This document shows, in pieces, positions 1 to 7,323 of a stretch of 32,029 nt of DNA. The stretch is from VGBK01 sp964548475 (GTDB lineage: Bacteria; Actinomycetota; Acidimicrobiia; Spongiisociales; UBA11373), in assembly GCA_964548475.1 (NCBI GenBank), contig CAZJRF010000007.1:1-32029 (forward strand). Direction: 5' to 3'. The notes under the pieces were generated by a model. That model had not been told where the DNA came from. It did not search any database and saw only the letters and a program-made list of their open reading frames with translations. Position 1 is the stretch's first letter. Every line of letters starts with the position of its first letter. The translations under genes were made by a program, and so were the position numbers.

Positions 1-369
1 CGATGGGTCGGTGGCATCGAGCACCTTGGACCCCGCCACGGAGGCATCGACCCGGGCCCCGTCGCGCACCAGCGCCTCGAGAGCATCCGGTCGGGGCCGC
101 GCCCGGTCGCGCAGCAGCCAGACGAACATCGTCTCCGGGGCGAGAGCGTCGAGGGCGCCTCGCAGGTACGGGCGCCAGAGCACCCCGTGCTCGTTGGCGA
201 CGGTCCGCACTCCCTCCCTGCCGCCCACCACGAACACCTGGGACGGGACGTACACTTGCCCCGCGACCGCCCTCAGGCAGGCCTGCAGTCGTTCCGCCGA
301 CTCAGCCACCACCACGGTGGCCACCGCCCCGAATGGTTCGGGCCGGTCGGAGGCGGTTTGGGTGGTCAT
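1..369 (-). CDS. Family 2 glycosyltransferase, N-terminal part (runs off left edge)
   Basis: An open frame of 123 codons runs from an ATG at 369 to the window edge without a stop. It starts MTTQTASDRPEPFGAV, followed by a hydrophobic strand (VATVVVAESAERL), then CLRAVAGQVYVPSQVFVVGG, and later FVWLLRDRARPRPDALEALV and an AGSKVLDA segment. This order resembles the start of the GT-A fold in large actinobacterial family 2 glycosyltransferases: a first Rossmann strand, an aspartate-containing acceptor/metal strand with a following PDAL motif, then a G-x-K strand. Such proteins are usually membrane-linked and build cell-wall or capsular glycans. They often lie next to cofD in actinobacteria (known from the family, not shown here). 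An in-frame ATG at 381 is an alternative start, and neither start has a clear ribosome binding site. The catalytic domain is mostly outside the window, so the sugar donor and product are unknown. Confidence 0.65.
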   Translation of the reverse strand, partial: MTTQTASDRPEPFGAVATVVVAESAERLQACLRAVAGQVYVPSQVFVVGGREGVRTVANEHGVLWRPYLRGALDALAPETMFVWLLRDRARPRPDALEALVRDGARVDASVAGSKVLDATDPS

Positions 370-393
370 CGGTTTCGCCATTGTGGAGCCTTG

Positions 394-1335
394 GTGGAAG
401 AACGGCAATCTTCTCCGCCGGTGGTGCTTCTCTCCGGGGGGGTCGGCGGCGCCCGCCTCGCACGCGGCCTGGCCGCCGTGCTCCCCCCTTCCGCCCTGAC
501 CGTGGTGGTCAACGTGGGGGACGACGACGAGATCTACGGCCTGCACATCTCGCCCGACCTGGACACCGTCGCCTACACCCTGGCCGGATGCCCGGGCCCC
601 CAGGGATGGGGGCGGGCGGGCGACACGTTCCGGGTCATGGAGCATCTGGCCGAACTCGGGGTGGACACCCGCTTCCGGGTAGGTGACGCCGACCTGGCCA
701 CCCATCTGTGGCGCACCGCCGCCCTCCGATCCGGGGAGACCCTGACCGCGGCGACCCGCCGCCTGGCCGCCGCCCTGGGAGTGCAGTGCCGCCTTCTCCC
801 CGCCACCGACGACCCGCTGCGCACCCGGGTTCGCCTCGCCTCGGGCGGGTGGCTCGCATTCCAGGAGTACTTCGTGCTGCGCGGGTATGCCGACGAGGTT
901 GCCGAAGTCGTTTTCCGTGGAGCCGGGGCCGCCCGGCCGGCCCCGGGGGTGCTGGAGGCCATCTCGGCCGCTTCTCTGGTCGTTATCGCCCCCTCCAACC
1001 CTCCCCTCTCCATCTGGCCGATCCTGGCGGTGCCCGGGCTCCGGGAGGCGGTAGCGGCCGCTCCCCGGGTGATCGCGGTGAGCCCGCTGTTCGGGGGGAA
1101 GGCTCTCAAGGGCCCCGCCGACCGGGTGATGGCCAACCTCGGGCTCCCGCCGGGGAATGCCGGGGTGCTCGCCGCTTACAAGGGTCTCCTCGGCCGACTG
1201 GTGGTGGACGCCGGCGACGCCCGCGACTTGGATGCTCTGGGAGGCGGGCCGGTTCGCCTCCACGCTGCCGACACTCGCATCACCGAGCCCGCCGCCGCCG
1301 CCCGCCTGGCCCGGGAACTGATGGAGCTGCCATGA
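394..1335 (+). CDS. fbiA: 2-phospho-L-lactate transferase (CofD/FbiA), F420 biosynthesis
   Basis: This cytosolic enzyme transfers the phospholactate or phosphoenolpyruvate moiety from its GDP-activated form to the deazaflavin Fo, giving (dehydro)F420-0. The 313-residue product has the family signature in order: the N-terminal GGVGGARLARGL loop, NVGDDDEIYGLHISPDLDT with the conserved acidic run, APSNPPLSIWPILAVPG in the middle, and SPLFGGKALKGPADRVM near residue 230. I chose GTG at 394 because GGAG lies 5 nt upstream (385-388) and the resulting length matches the roughly 310-330 residues usual for the family. The frame is open further upstream to 187, but that stretch is low-complexity and overlaps the divergent glycosyltransferase. 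The stop overlaps the cofE ATG by 4 nt, so the two genes are translationally coupled. Confidence 0.93.
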   Translation: MEERQSSPPVVLLSGGVGGARLARGLAAVLPPSALTVVVNVGDDDEIYGLHISPDLDTVAYTLAGCPGPQGWGRAGDTFRVMEHLAELGVDTRFRVGDADLATHLWRTAALRSGETLTAATRRLAAALGVQCRLLPATDDPLRTRVRLASGGWLAFQEYFVLRGYADEVAEVVFRGAGAARPAPGVLEAISAASLVVIAPSNPPLSIWPILAVPGLREAVAAAPRVIAVSPLFGGKALKGPADRVMANLGLPPGNAGVLAAYKGLLGRLVVDAGDARDLDALGGGPVRLHAADTRITEPAAAARLARELMELP

Positions 1336-2036
1336 CCATCTCCATTCATCCCGTGCCCGGCTTGCCAGAGATCAGCCGCGACGACGACCTGGCGGGCCTG
1401 CTGGCCGCCGCCCTCGCGCAAGCCGGCCTGGGCCCCGAGCCGGGAGACGTGCTGGTGGTCACCCACAAGGCGGTCTCCAAGGCCGAAGGAGCACTGGCCC
1501 CACTGGAGGGAGATGAGGACGCGGCCTACCGGCACCTGGTCGAAGAGCAGGCCGTGGAGATCCTGCGCCGGCGCGGCAGCCTGGTGATCGCCAAGACCCG
1601 CCACGGCTTCATCTGCGCCAACGCCGGGGTGGACCGCTCCAACACCGCCCCCGGCACAGCCGTGCTGTTGCCCGCCGACCCCGACCGTTCGGCTCACAGC
1701 CTGCGCCTGGCCTTGCGCCGGCTCACCGGAGTGGACGTGCCGGTGGTGGTGACCGATACCTTCGGGCGGGCCTGGCGGCGGGGGCTGGTGGACGTGGCCG
1801 TCGGCGTGTCCGGCCTGGAGGTCATCCTCGACCTGCGGGGGTCTCGCGACGCGCAGGGACGGGAGCTCAAGGTGACCGAGGTGGCGGTGGTCGATGAGAT
1901 CGCCGCTGCCGCCGACCTGGTCATGGGGAAGGCAGCCGGGGTCCCCGCTGCCCTGCTGCGCGGGCTGGCCGTGCCCCGCGGGGAGGGACGGGTTGCCGAC
2001 CTGGTCCGCCAGGCCTCCGAGGATATGTTCCGTTAG
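1332..2036 (+). CDS. cofE: F420-0:gamma-L-glutamate ligase (CofE), single-domain
   Basis: This GTP-dependent ligase adds gamma-linked glutamates to F420-0. The 234-residue product carries VLVVTHKAVSKAEG, a glutamate-rich segment (LVEEQAVEILRR), the RHGFICANAGVDRSN motif, and VVVTDTFGRAWRRG with the metal-binding TDTFGR. All are diagnostic of CofE. In mycobacteria and many other actinobacteria the equivalent protein FbiB carries an extra C-terminal nitroreductase-like FMN domain of about 200 residues that reduces dehydro-F420-0. Here the protein ends right after the CofE domain, and an unrelated DNA glycosylase follows 14 nt later. The gene overlaps fbiA by 4 nt (ATGA). The ligase assignment is secure; how this organism performs the reduction step is not visible in the window. 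Confidence 0.93.
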   Translation: MTISIHPVPGLPEISRDDDLAGLLAAALAQAGLGPEPGDVLVVTHKAVSKAEGALAPLEGDEDAAYRHLVEEQAVEILRRRGSLVIAKTRHGFICANAGVDRSNTAPGTAVLLPADPDRSAHSLRLALRRLTGVDVPVVVTDTFGRAWRRGLVDVAVGVSGLEVILDLRGSRDAQGRELKVTEVAVVDEIAAAADLVMGKAAGVPAALLRGLAVPRGEGRVADLVRQASEDMFR

Positions 2037-2050
2037 GCGGACGAGACACC

Positions 2051-2938
2051 ATGCCCGAACTGCCCGACGTGGTCGTCTACTGCGAGCGCCTTGCCGCCCT
2101 GGCCGGAGGCACCCCGCTCGAGCGGCTGCGCCTGGCCAGCCCCTGGGTGCTGCGCTCCGTGGATCCCCCGCCGGGCGAGATCGAGGGCCGGCGGCTCACC
2201 GGAGTCAGGCGCATCGGCAAGCGAGTGGTGCTCGAGCTGGAAGGCGACTACTTCGTGGTCATTCACCTTATGGTGGGCGGGCGCCTCCGGCGCCGGCCGC
2301 CGGGCACCAAGGTGCCGCATCGACGCGGCCTGGCTGCCTTCGACTTCCCCGCCCACACCTTCCTGCTCACCGAAGAGGGCACGGCCAAGCGCGCTTCGAT
2401 CCACCTGGTCCGGGGAGAGGCCGCCCTCGCCGCCCACGATCCGGGCGGGGTGGAGCCCCTGGCAGCAGGGGTGGCCGAGCTGGCCGCCGCCCTCACCCGG
2501 GAGCGGCACACCCTGAAGCGGGCCCTCACCAACCCCGCCCTGGTCTCGGGCATCGGCGGTGCCTACGCCGACGAGATCATGCACCGGGCCCGCCTGAGCC
2601 CGCTGGCCCGCACCGACACTCTCGACGACGCCGAGCTTGCTCGCCTGCATGCCGCCGCCCGGGAGGTGCTCATCGAATGGGTCGAGCGCCGGCGAGCGGC
2701 GGCCGGCGACGGCTTCCCCGAGAAGGTCACCGCCTTCCACCCCGAGATGGCGGTGCACGGGAAGCACGGGCAGCCCTGCCCAATCTGCGGCACCCGCGTG
2801 CAACGCATCGTCCACGCCGACGCGGAGACCAACTACTGCCCCCGCTGCCAGACGGGGGGCCGCCTGCTGGCCGACCGGGCCCTCAGCCGGTTGCTCAAGG
2901 AAGACCGGCCGCGCCGCATCGAGGATCTGGAGGACTGA
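2051..2938 (+). CDS. Fpg/Nei-family DNA glycosylase (variant subfamily)
   Basis: This is a predicted base-excision-repair enzyme removing oxidised bases by a glycosylase/beta-lyase mechanism. The 295-residue product begins MPELPDVVVY, giving the N-terminal proline nucleophile (Pro2) and Glu3 after Met removal. A helix-two-turn-helix segment lies at about residues 155-180, and a zinc finger at the C-terminus uses C243, C246, C263 and C266 (CPICG and CPRCQTGG). Two features differ from classical Fpg. The H2TH loop reads GIGGAYADE where the family normally has an asparagine (GNxYADE). The finger reads ADAETNYCPRC, without the usual arginine just before the second cysteine pair. I recall a separate Fpg-like clade ending in ETNYCPRCQTGGRLLADRAL that shares the finger variation. 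The gene follows cofE by 14 nt and may be in the same transcript. Activity is likely but substrate preference is uncertain. Confidence 0.85.
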   Translation: MPELPDVVVYCERLAALAGGTPLERLRLASPWVLRSVDPPPGEIEGRRLTGVRRIGKRVVLELEGDYFVVIHLMVGGRLRRRPPGTKVPHRRGLAAFDFPAHTFLLTEEGTAKRASIHLVRGEAALAAHDPGGVEPLAAGVAELAAALTRERHTLKRALTNPALVSGIGGAYADEIMHRARLSPLARTDTLDDAELARLHAAAREVLIEWVERRRAAAGDGFPEKVTAFHPEMAVHGKHGQPCPICGTRVQRIVHADAETNYCPRCQTGGRLLADRALSRLLKEDRPRRIEDLED

Positions 2939-2961
2939 GCCGCTCGCGCCGCCCGGGCCTC

Positions 2962-4119
2962 TCAGGAGGCGGCCGGCGGCACCGTCCCCTCCCCCGGCCA
3001 CCGGGCCCGCTGGCGGGAAGCCATGCGCCGCACCAGGGCCACTGCGGCCGGGTCGTCCTCCTCCGCCGGCACCAGCGTTATCCAGCCGTCGCTCTCCATG
3101 GCGGCGAGCAGCCGTTCGGCTCGCTCGGTGCGCACGATCACGAACGTCCGGTCGGCGTGGCGCCCGATGCCCCCGAGGGAGAGATCGGCATGCCCGGCGG
3201 TGAAGTCGGGGCAGTACCGGCAGCCCGGACGGTCGAAGGGGTCGCAATCCCGCAGGGGCAGCTCGAAATCGGGAGGCGCCTCCCGGTCGGGCGTGGACCA
3301 CACCTGCAGCCGGCCCTTGATGTTCATCCGGGCGATGGCCTCCCGGCCGATGCCCGGGCGCGCCTCCAGCAGATCCGAGAACAAGCGGTCGGTGAAGGTG
3401 CGAGAGCACAGCAGGCCGACGACCAGGGCAAAGCGACGAGCTACTCGCGGCACACCCCGCGCCCCGGCCACCGCCGGCACCGAAGCCTGGCATCCCACCC
3501 CGACCAGGCCCAGCCGATGGGCCCCCAGGTCGGCCGCCTCCGTGAAGGCCGTCGGATTGGCCGAGTAGGTGTAGCGGGAGCCGGCGGCGGCCAGCAGTTC
3601 GGTTGAGCTGCGCGCCACGCCCGGCCGTGGGCGCATCCCCGGGTCGACGTAGCTGACCAGCGCGGCGTCGATGACTTCATGCTCCAGGGCGTAGGCCAGC
3701 ACCGCGGTGGCCACGCCCCCGTCCTGTCCGGCGGCGGCCATCCGGGGGTCGGTGGCCGAGGCCAGCCACATCGCCCGCCAGACGCCCAGTACCTCACCCT
3801 CGTCTCGCGTACGACCCAGTGCCGCCCGGTCCCCGTCACGCTCCCAGTCCCCCAGGCGTGGGCAGGCGCGCGCACAGACGGTGCAGCCCCGCTCTTCGTG
3901 CACGCAGCGCCCCGTGTCCGCAACCCGGGCCGCCGGATCCAACCGGGGAGCCCAGGACTCCGTGTCCAACGAGAGCACGCCCCAGGGGCAGGCGATCACG
4001 CACCCGCCGCATCCGCTGCAGCGCCCGGGATCGATGACGGCCGCCTCCAGATCGCCCCAGGCCGCCCGCCACCTCTGCGGCCCCGGTGGTCCCGGCGAAG
4101 GCCCGGTCTCAGCATCCAT
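2962..4119 (-). CDS. FrhB-like coenzyme F420 hydrogenase/dehydrogenase beta-subunit family protein
   Basis: This is a predicted cytosolic iron-sulfur flavoprotein that moves electrons between F420 and a partner. The 385-residue product has an N-terminal 4Fe-4S cluster motif (C34, C37, C40, C44 in CSGCGGCVIACPWG) and a second cysteine group (C72, C79, C82, C86). GQDGGVATAVLAYALE follows near 131 and VGVGCQASVPA near 207. The C-terminal family motif CRYCPDFTAGHADLSLGG starts near 300. These match the N- and C-terminal FrhB/FdhB domains found in F420-reducing hydrogenases, Fpo/Fqo subunits and F420-dependent reductases. ATG at 4119 is preferred because GGGGTG lies 6 nt upstream; an in-frame GTG at 4128 is possible. 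It faces the F420 biosynthesis genes. No partner hydrogenase or dehydrogenase subunit is nearby, so it may act alone. The physiological substrate is unknown. Confidence 0.85.
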   Translation of the reverse strand: MDAETGPSPGPPGPQRWRAAWGDLEAAVIDPGRCSGCGGCVIACPWGVLSLDTESWAPRLDPAARVADTGRCVHEERGCTVCARACPRLGDWERDGDRAALGRTRDEGEVLGVWRAMWLASATDPRMAAAGQDGGVATAVLAYALEHEVIDAALVSYVDPGMRPRPGVARSSTELLAAAGSRYTYSANPTAFTEAADLGAHRLGLVGVGCQASVPAVAGARGVPRVARRFALVVGLLCSRTFTDRLFSDLLEARPGIGREAIARMNIKGRLQVWSTPDREAPPDFELPLRDCDPFDRPGCRYCPDFTAGHADLSLGGIGRHADRTFVIVRTERAERLLAAMESDGWITLVPAEEDDPAAVALVRRMASRQRARWPGEGTVPPAAS

Positions 4120-4150
4120 GCGGTTCACCCCGACAAGCGCGCCGGGCAGC

Positions 4151-4170
4151 CATGCTACGAGCGTGGCATG
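4151..4170. promoter_or_regulatory. Imperfect 20-bp palindrome between divergent genes (candidate operator)
   Basis: CATGCTACGAGCGTGGCATG is self-complementary at 8 of 10 base pairs. It sits between the FrhB-like gene (minus) and the small plus-strand gene starting at 4206. On the minus strand its left half reads TAGCAT (4157 to 4152), a possible -10 box about 33 nt before the 4119 start. A dimeric repressor bound here could cover that promoter. No matching -35 was found, so both the promoter and the operator roles are tentative. Confidence 0.3.
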
Positions 4171-4205
4171 ATGGCCGTACCCCTCGTCACCCGGGAAGGA
4201 CCGCG

Positions 4206-4472
4206 ATGAGCCCCAGCATCAGGATGACCTTTCGGGTCCGGGCGGTGGACGGCGAGTGCCAGCCCGTCCCCGGCCTGGAGATCGGGGCCCGCTTCCGCTA
4301 CGCCGCTTCCCCGTCTACGTGGAGCACGCAGACCACCGACGGGGAAGGCTATGCCTGCTTCGACGACGAGCACCCGGAGACACCGCAAGAAGCCTGTCTC
4401 TTCGCCGGGGGCGAGCAATGCGGCACCATCGCCCCGGTCGAAGCGGGGAGCTGCCACATCCTCGAGCTCTGA
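4206..4472 (+). CDS. Small uncharacterised protein, possible beta-sandwich (prealbumin-like) fold
   Basis: This 88-residue product is not recognised with certainty. It reads as alternating beta strands: RMTFRVRAVDGECQPVPGLEIGARFRY, then STWSTQTTDGEGYACFDD, then ACLFAGGEQCGTIAPV and GSCHILEL. A polar-aliphatic opening strand, a PVPGLEI turn and a TDGEGYACF turn are typical of carboxypeptidase-regulatory-like or transthyretin-like domains. I infer the fold only from this pattern. Four cysteines (in GECQ, YACF, ACLF and EQC) plus one in GSCH could bind metal or form disulfides, but there is no signal peptide. The ATG at 4206 has AAGGA 5 nt upstream (4196-4200), which fixes the start. It is divergent from the FrhB-like gene and convergent with the cupin gene. 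Confidence 0.6.
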   Translation: MSPSIRMTFRVRAVDGECQPVPGLEIGARFRYAASPSTWSTQTTDGEGYACFDDEHPETPQEACLFAGGEQCGTIAPVEAGSCHILEL

Positions 4473-4484
4473 ACGGGCAAGGTG

Positions 4485-4808
4485 CTATCCGCCCGGGGCG
4501 CGGAGCATGGTGAGCAGCAGTCGGGCCGGCTCCTCGGCCACCAGCGAGTGCGGCTCGTGGGCATCGAGGAGCAACCAGTCCGACGGGCCCATCGGGAAGG
4601 TGTCCCCGCCGGCGGTGACCTGGAAGCGTCCGGAGAGCACCTGCAGTACCGCCGGGATGCTGGCCGTGTGCTCGGTGAGCTCCTGGCCCGTATCGAAGGC
4701 GAAGAGGACCAGCCGAAGGCAGCCGTCGTCGTGCAGCACCCGGCTCAGCGTGCCCTGCTCGGGGATCTCCGCCCGACCGAGTAAATCGGGGATGAGGGTG
4801 TGGGGCAT
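4485..4808 (-). CDS. Small single-domain cupin protein
   Basis: The 107-residue product is one conserved-barrel cupin. Motif 1 is GQELTEHTASIPAVLQVLSGRF and includes His and the terminal VLSG turn. Motif 2 follows in DWLLLDAHEPHSLVAEEPARLLLTML, which supplies a further histidine (EPHSL). Only one histidine pair is obvious, so metal binding is likely but not certain. Proteins of this size and pattern are usually annotated as cupin-domain proteins of unknown function, acting as small-molecule binders, isomerases or sensors. The start ATG at 4808 lacks a clear ribosome binding site. The gene lies 86 nt downstream of the epimerase gene on the same strand and could be the last gene of that unit. 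Confidence 0.75.
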   Translation of the reverse strand: MPHTLIPDLLGRAEIPEQGTLSRVLHDDGCLRLVLFAFDTGQELTEHTASIPAVLQVLSGRFQVTAGGDTFPMGPSDWLLLDAHEPHSLVAEEPARLLLTMLRAPGG

Positions 4809-4894
4809 GAGAGCATGATGGGCACGGCGTGCTCGCTATGCCTCGGCCGTCGCCCGACCGGAGCCTTCCCCGCCCGCCGGGCTCTTGCATCGCT

Positions 4895-5842
4895 TCAGCC
4901 CCCCGGCCGGCCCCGGTACCAGTCCACGGTGCGCCGCAGGCCCTCCTCCAGGGGAGTCCACGCCTCCCAGCCCAGCGCCGCCTTGGCGCGAGCCGGATCG
5001 AGCACCGACCGCGGGATGTCGCCCGGCTTGGCGGGGGCGAACTCGGGAGGCAGCGGGTAGGCGGTGAGACCGGCCAGGGCCTCGTACAGCCGGAGCACCG
5101 TCGTCTCCCGACCGCTGCCGATGTTGAGCAGCAGGCCGCCGCGCGAGTCGGCCGCCCGTAGGAACGCATCCACCACGTCCTCCACGTACACGAAGTCGCG
5201 GCTCTGGCGGCCGTCACCGAAGATGGCGGGGCGCCGACCCTCCAGCATCGCCCGGGCGAAGATGGCGGTGACCCCGCCCTCCAGCCCGGGGTCCTGGCGG
5301 GGGCCGTAGACGTTGGCCATGGCCAGGAGCACGTAGGTCACGCCGTACATCTCGTCGAACCAGCGGAAGTAGTCCTCCACCACCTTCTTGCTGATCCCGT
5401 AGGGGGAAGACGGCCGCTTGGCCGTGCGCTCGGTGGCGGGCAAGCGGGCCCCTTCCCCGTACATCGCCCCTCCCGACGAGGCGAACACCACCCGCCGGGC
5501 ATCCGAGCGCACCGCGGCGAGCAGCACGTTGATGGTGCCCAGGATGTTGACCGATGCATCGAGCACCGGGTCCTCCACCGAGGGCCGCACCTTGGATTGC
5601 GCGGCCAGGTGGAAGACCACTTCCGGAGCGAAGCGCTCGGCGGCCGGCGCCAGTTCCGGTGCCCGTACGTCCATCACCAGCACCGACACCTTTCCCCGCC
5701 GTCGCGCCCCCGCGATGTGGTCCAGATGGCCCGAGGACAGATCGTCCACCACCAGCAGCTGCCAGCCGCGGTCGACGAGGAGATCCACCAGGTGGCTGCC
5801 GATGAACCCGGCCCCGCCGGTGACCATGGCCTTGCGACTCAC
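4895..5842 (-). CDS. NAD-dependent sugar-nucleotide epimerase (GalE-like extended SDR)
   Basis: This is a predicted cytosolic UDP-hexose 4-epimerase or related dehydratase/epimerase supplying activated sugars for surface glycans. The 315-residue product has the Rossmann NAD motif TGGAGFIGSHLVD at about 8-20, an acidic residue after strand 2 (VVDDLSSGH), FHLAAQSKVRPSVEDP, the active-site serine region FASSGGAMYGE and the catalytic YGISK (YxxxK). Substrate-domain motifs NVYGPRQDPG, GDGRQSRDFVYVEDVVDA and LNIGSG follow. GTG at 5842 is the start because a strong GGAGGAGG lies 5 nt upstream; the ATG five codons later lacks such spacing. It is 39 nt downstream of the LytR-CpsA-Psr gene, so the pair is probably one transcript. 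Exact sugar specificity cannot be set by eye. Confidence 0.88.
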   Translation of the reverse strand: MSRKAMVTGGAGFIGSHLVDLLVDRGWQLLVVDDLSSGHLDHIAGARRRGKVSVLVMDVRAPELAPAAERFAPEVVFHLAAQSKVRPSVEDPVLDASVNILGTINVLLAAVRSDARRVVFASSGGAMYGEGARLPATERTAKRPSSPYGISKKVVEDYFRWFDEMYGVTYVLLAMANVYGPRQDPGLEGGVTAIFARAMLEGRRPAIFGDGRQSRDFVYVEDVVDAFLRAADSRGGLLLNIGSGRETTVLRLYEALAGLTAYPLPPEFAPAKPGDIPRSVLDPARAKAALGWEAWTPLEEGLRRTVDWYRGRPGG

Positions 5843-5881
5843 CCCAGCCTCCTCCCCGGGGGCGGCGCCGTGTAGAGAAGC

Positions 5882-7189
5882 TCAGCCGCCCGCGTCGGCC
5901 CCGACGATAACCACCACGTCGGCGCCGTCGGGCACCCGGCCGACCTCGGCCCGGCCGTAGCCGAGGAAGGCGACCACCGCCTCTGCCTGCAGCAGGAACC
6001 GGGGCCGGGCGACTACCAGTGTGGTCGCGTAGTCCTCCCGCTCGCTGTTGGTGGTCGCCACCACCTCCCAGCCGGCGGCCCGCAGCCGATCGGCCACCAC
6101 CCCGGCCGAGCCGGGCACCCCGTTGCCGTTCTGCACCTCCAGCCGGCCTTTGCCCTCCACCGCGGCGGTGAGCGGCTCCCCGTTGCGGAAGGCGGCCAGC
6201 GCCGCCCCCGCCTCCGGCTCATGGGGTACCACGTAGGAGACGCCGTTCTCCTCATACAGGTCCACCGGCAGGGTGAGGGCGTCGAAGTCGTCCGCCCCCA
6301 CCGAGCGCATCTCCCAGGCCAGCTGGATCAGCTCGTCCTCCCCCAGCGAGTCGTCGGCGGTGACGAACCGGCTCAGGCTGTCCACCAGGCTGTTGAAGCC
6401 CCCGATGGACGAGGGCCGGTCGATCTGGGTGAGCAGGGCCATCAGCAGGTCCTGCTGGCGCCGGGTGCGCCCCAGGTCGCTGGCATCCACGAACACCCAC
6501 GCCCCCTCCCGGAACTCCTGATAGTGGCGGGACCGGGCCAGGGCCAGGGCGGTGCGCCCGTCCAGGCGTTGCACGCCGGCGGCCACCGTCAGCTTCGACT
6601 TGGTGTCGCGCGCCGGGTAGGGGAAAGTCATCTTGATCCCGCCCACCGCGTCCACCATGCCGGCGAAGCCGGCGAAGTCCACCTGCAGGTAGTGATGGAT
6701 CGGCGACCCGGTGAAATCCGACACCGCGGCCAAGATGGCTGCCGCGCCGTTGTTGAAGGCGGCGTTGATACGGTTGGTCTGCCCGTTGATGGTCACCCGC
6801 AGGTCGCGGGGGATGCTCAGCATCTGCAGCGTCCCGCCGTCGGGCAGGATCTTCACCAGGATGATGACGTCGGCCCGCTGTCCTCCCGAGGCCCCGAACC
6901 CCGTCCAGTCCTCGGGAAGATTGTCCCGGCTGTCGCTGCCGATGAGCAGGAAGGTGCGAGGGTCGCTGAGAACACCGGGCGACTCGGCCAGTCCCAGCCC
7001 CTCCGAGGGCAAGGTCGCCACCGAGGAGGTGACCTGCCGGGCGGCGTACCACACGGCCCCCAGCGCGCCGAAGATGCCCAGATTGGCCACGACCAGGAAG
7101 ATGATGAGCAGACGCTTGGGCCACTTGCGCGTCCGGGCCGGGGGCGCCGGCAATTGAGGGGCGAGGGGAGGGGTCGGACCTTGCGTCAT
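5882..7189 (-). CDS. LytR-CpsA-Psr family protein with LytR_C domain
   Basis: LCP enzymes are membrane-anchored and transfer lipid-linked glycopolymers onto peptidoglycan at the outer face of the membrane. The 435-residue product has a short basic cytoplasmic N-terminus (residues 1-26, proline-rich), one transmembrane helix (LLIIFLVVANLGIFGALGAV) and an extracellular LCP domain. The conserved pieces are LLIGSDSRDNLPE, RADVIILVKI, LSIPRDLRVTI, NRINAAFNNG, DAVGGIKMTF and ALALARSRH, including the arginines and aspartates that hold the pyrophosphate lipid. The last 100 residues (LEVQNGNGVPGSAGVVADRLRAAG...) form the LytR C-terminal domain common in actinobacteria. It heads the minus-strand unit with the epimerase and sits beside PBP and glycosyltransferase genes, consistent with envelope assembly. 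The start has no strong Shine-Dalgarno but lies just after a TATAAA box. Confidence 0.92.
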   Translation of the reverse strand: MTQGPTPPLAPQLPAPPARTRKWPKRLLIIFLVVANLGIFGALGAVWYAARQVTSSVATLPSEGLGLAESPGVLSDPRTFLLIGSDSRDNLPEDWTGFGASGGQRADVIILVKILPDGGTLQMLSIPRDLRVTINGQTNRINAAFNNGAAAILAAVSDFTGSPIHHYLQVDFAGFAGMVDAVGGIKMTFPYPARDTKSKLTVAAGVQRLDGRTALALARSRHYQEFREGAWVFVDASDLGRTRRQQDLLMALLTQIDRPSSIGGFNSLVDSLSRFVTADDSLGEDELIQLAWEMRSVGADDFDALTLPVDLYEENGVSYVVPHEPEAGAALAAFRNGEPLTAAVEGKGRLEVQNGNGVPGSAGVVADRLRAAGWEVVATTNSEREDYATTLVVARPRFLLQAEAVVAFLGYGRAEVGRVPDGADVVVIVGADAGG

Positions 7190-7208
7190 GCGAGCTGTTC
7201 TTCCCGGG

Positions 7209-7214
7209 TTTATA
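7209..7214 (-). promoter_or_regulatory. Candidate -10 box (TATAAA) for the LytR-CpsA-Psr gene
   Basis: On the minus strand this reads TATAAA, an AT-rich hexamer standing out in a 70% GC region. It ends 19 nt before the ATG at 7189, giving a very short leader of about 12 nt. No convincing -35 element lies 16-18 bp upstream. Confidence 0.4.
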
Positions 7215-7323
7215 CCAGGGAATGGAGGCTGCGCCGCCGATCGGGCCCGTCGGCGCTGAGGCCTTCACAGCCGACGGCCGCCACCGGGCCCCGGTCGACC
7301 CCGGTCCCAATGGGGCCACTCGC

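Noticed and set aside
1894..3606. Long overlapping open frames on both strands (also 2033-3493 on minus)
   Set aside because: They are low-complexity shadows of cofE, the DNA glycosylase and the FrhB-like gene, with no family motifs.
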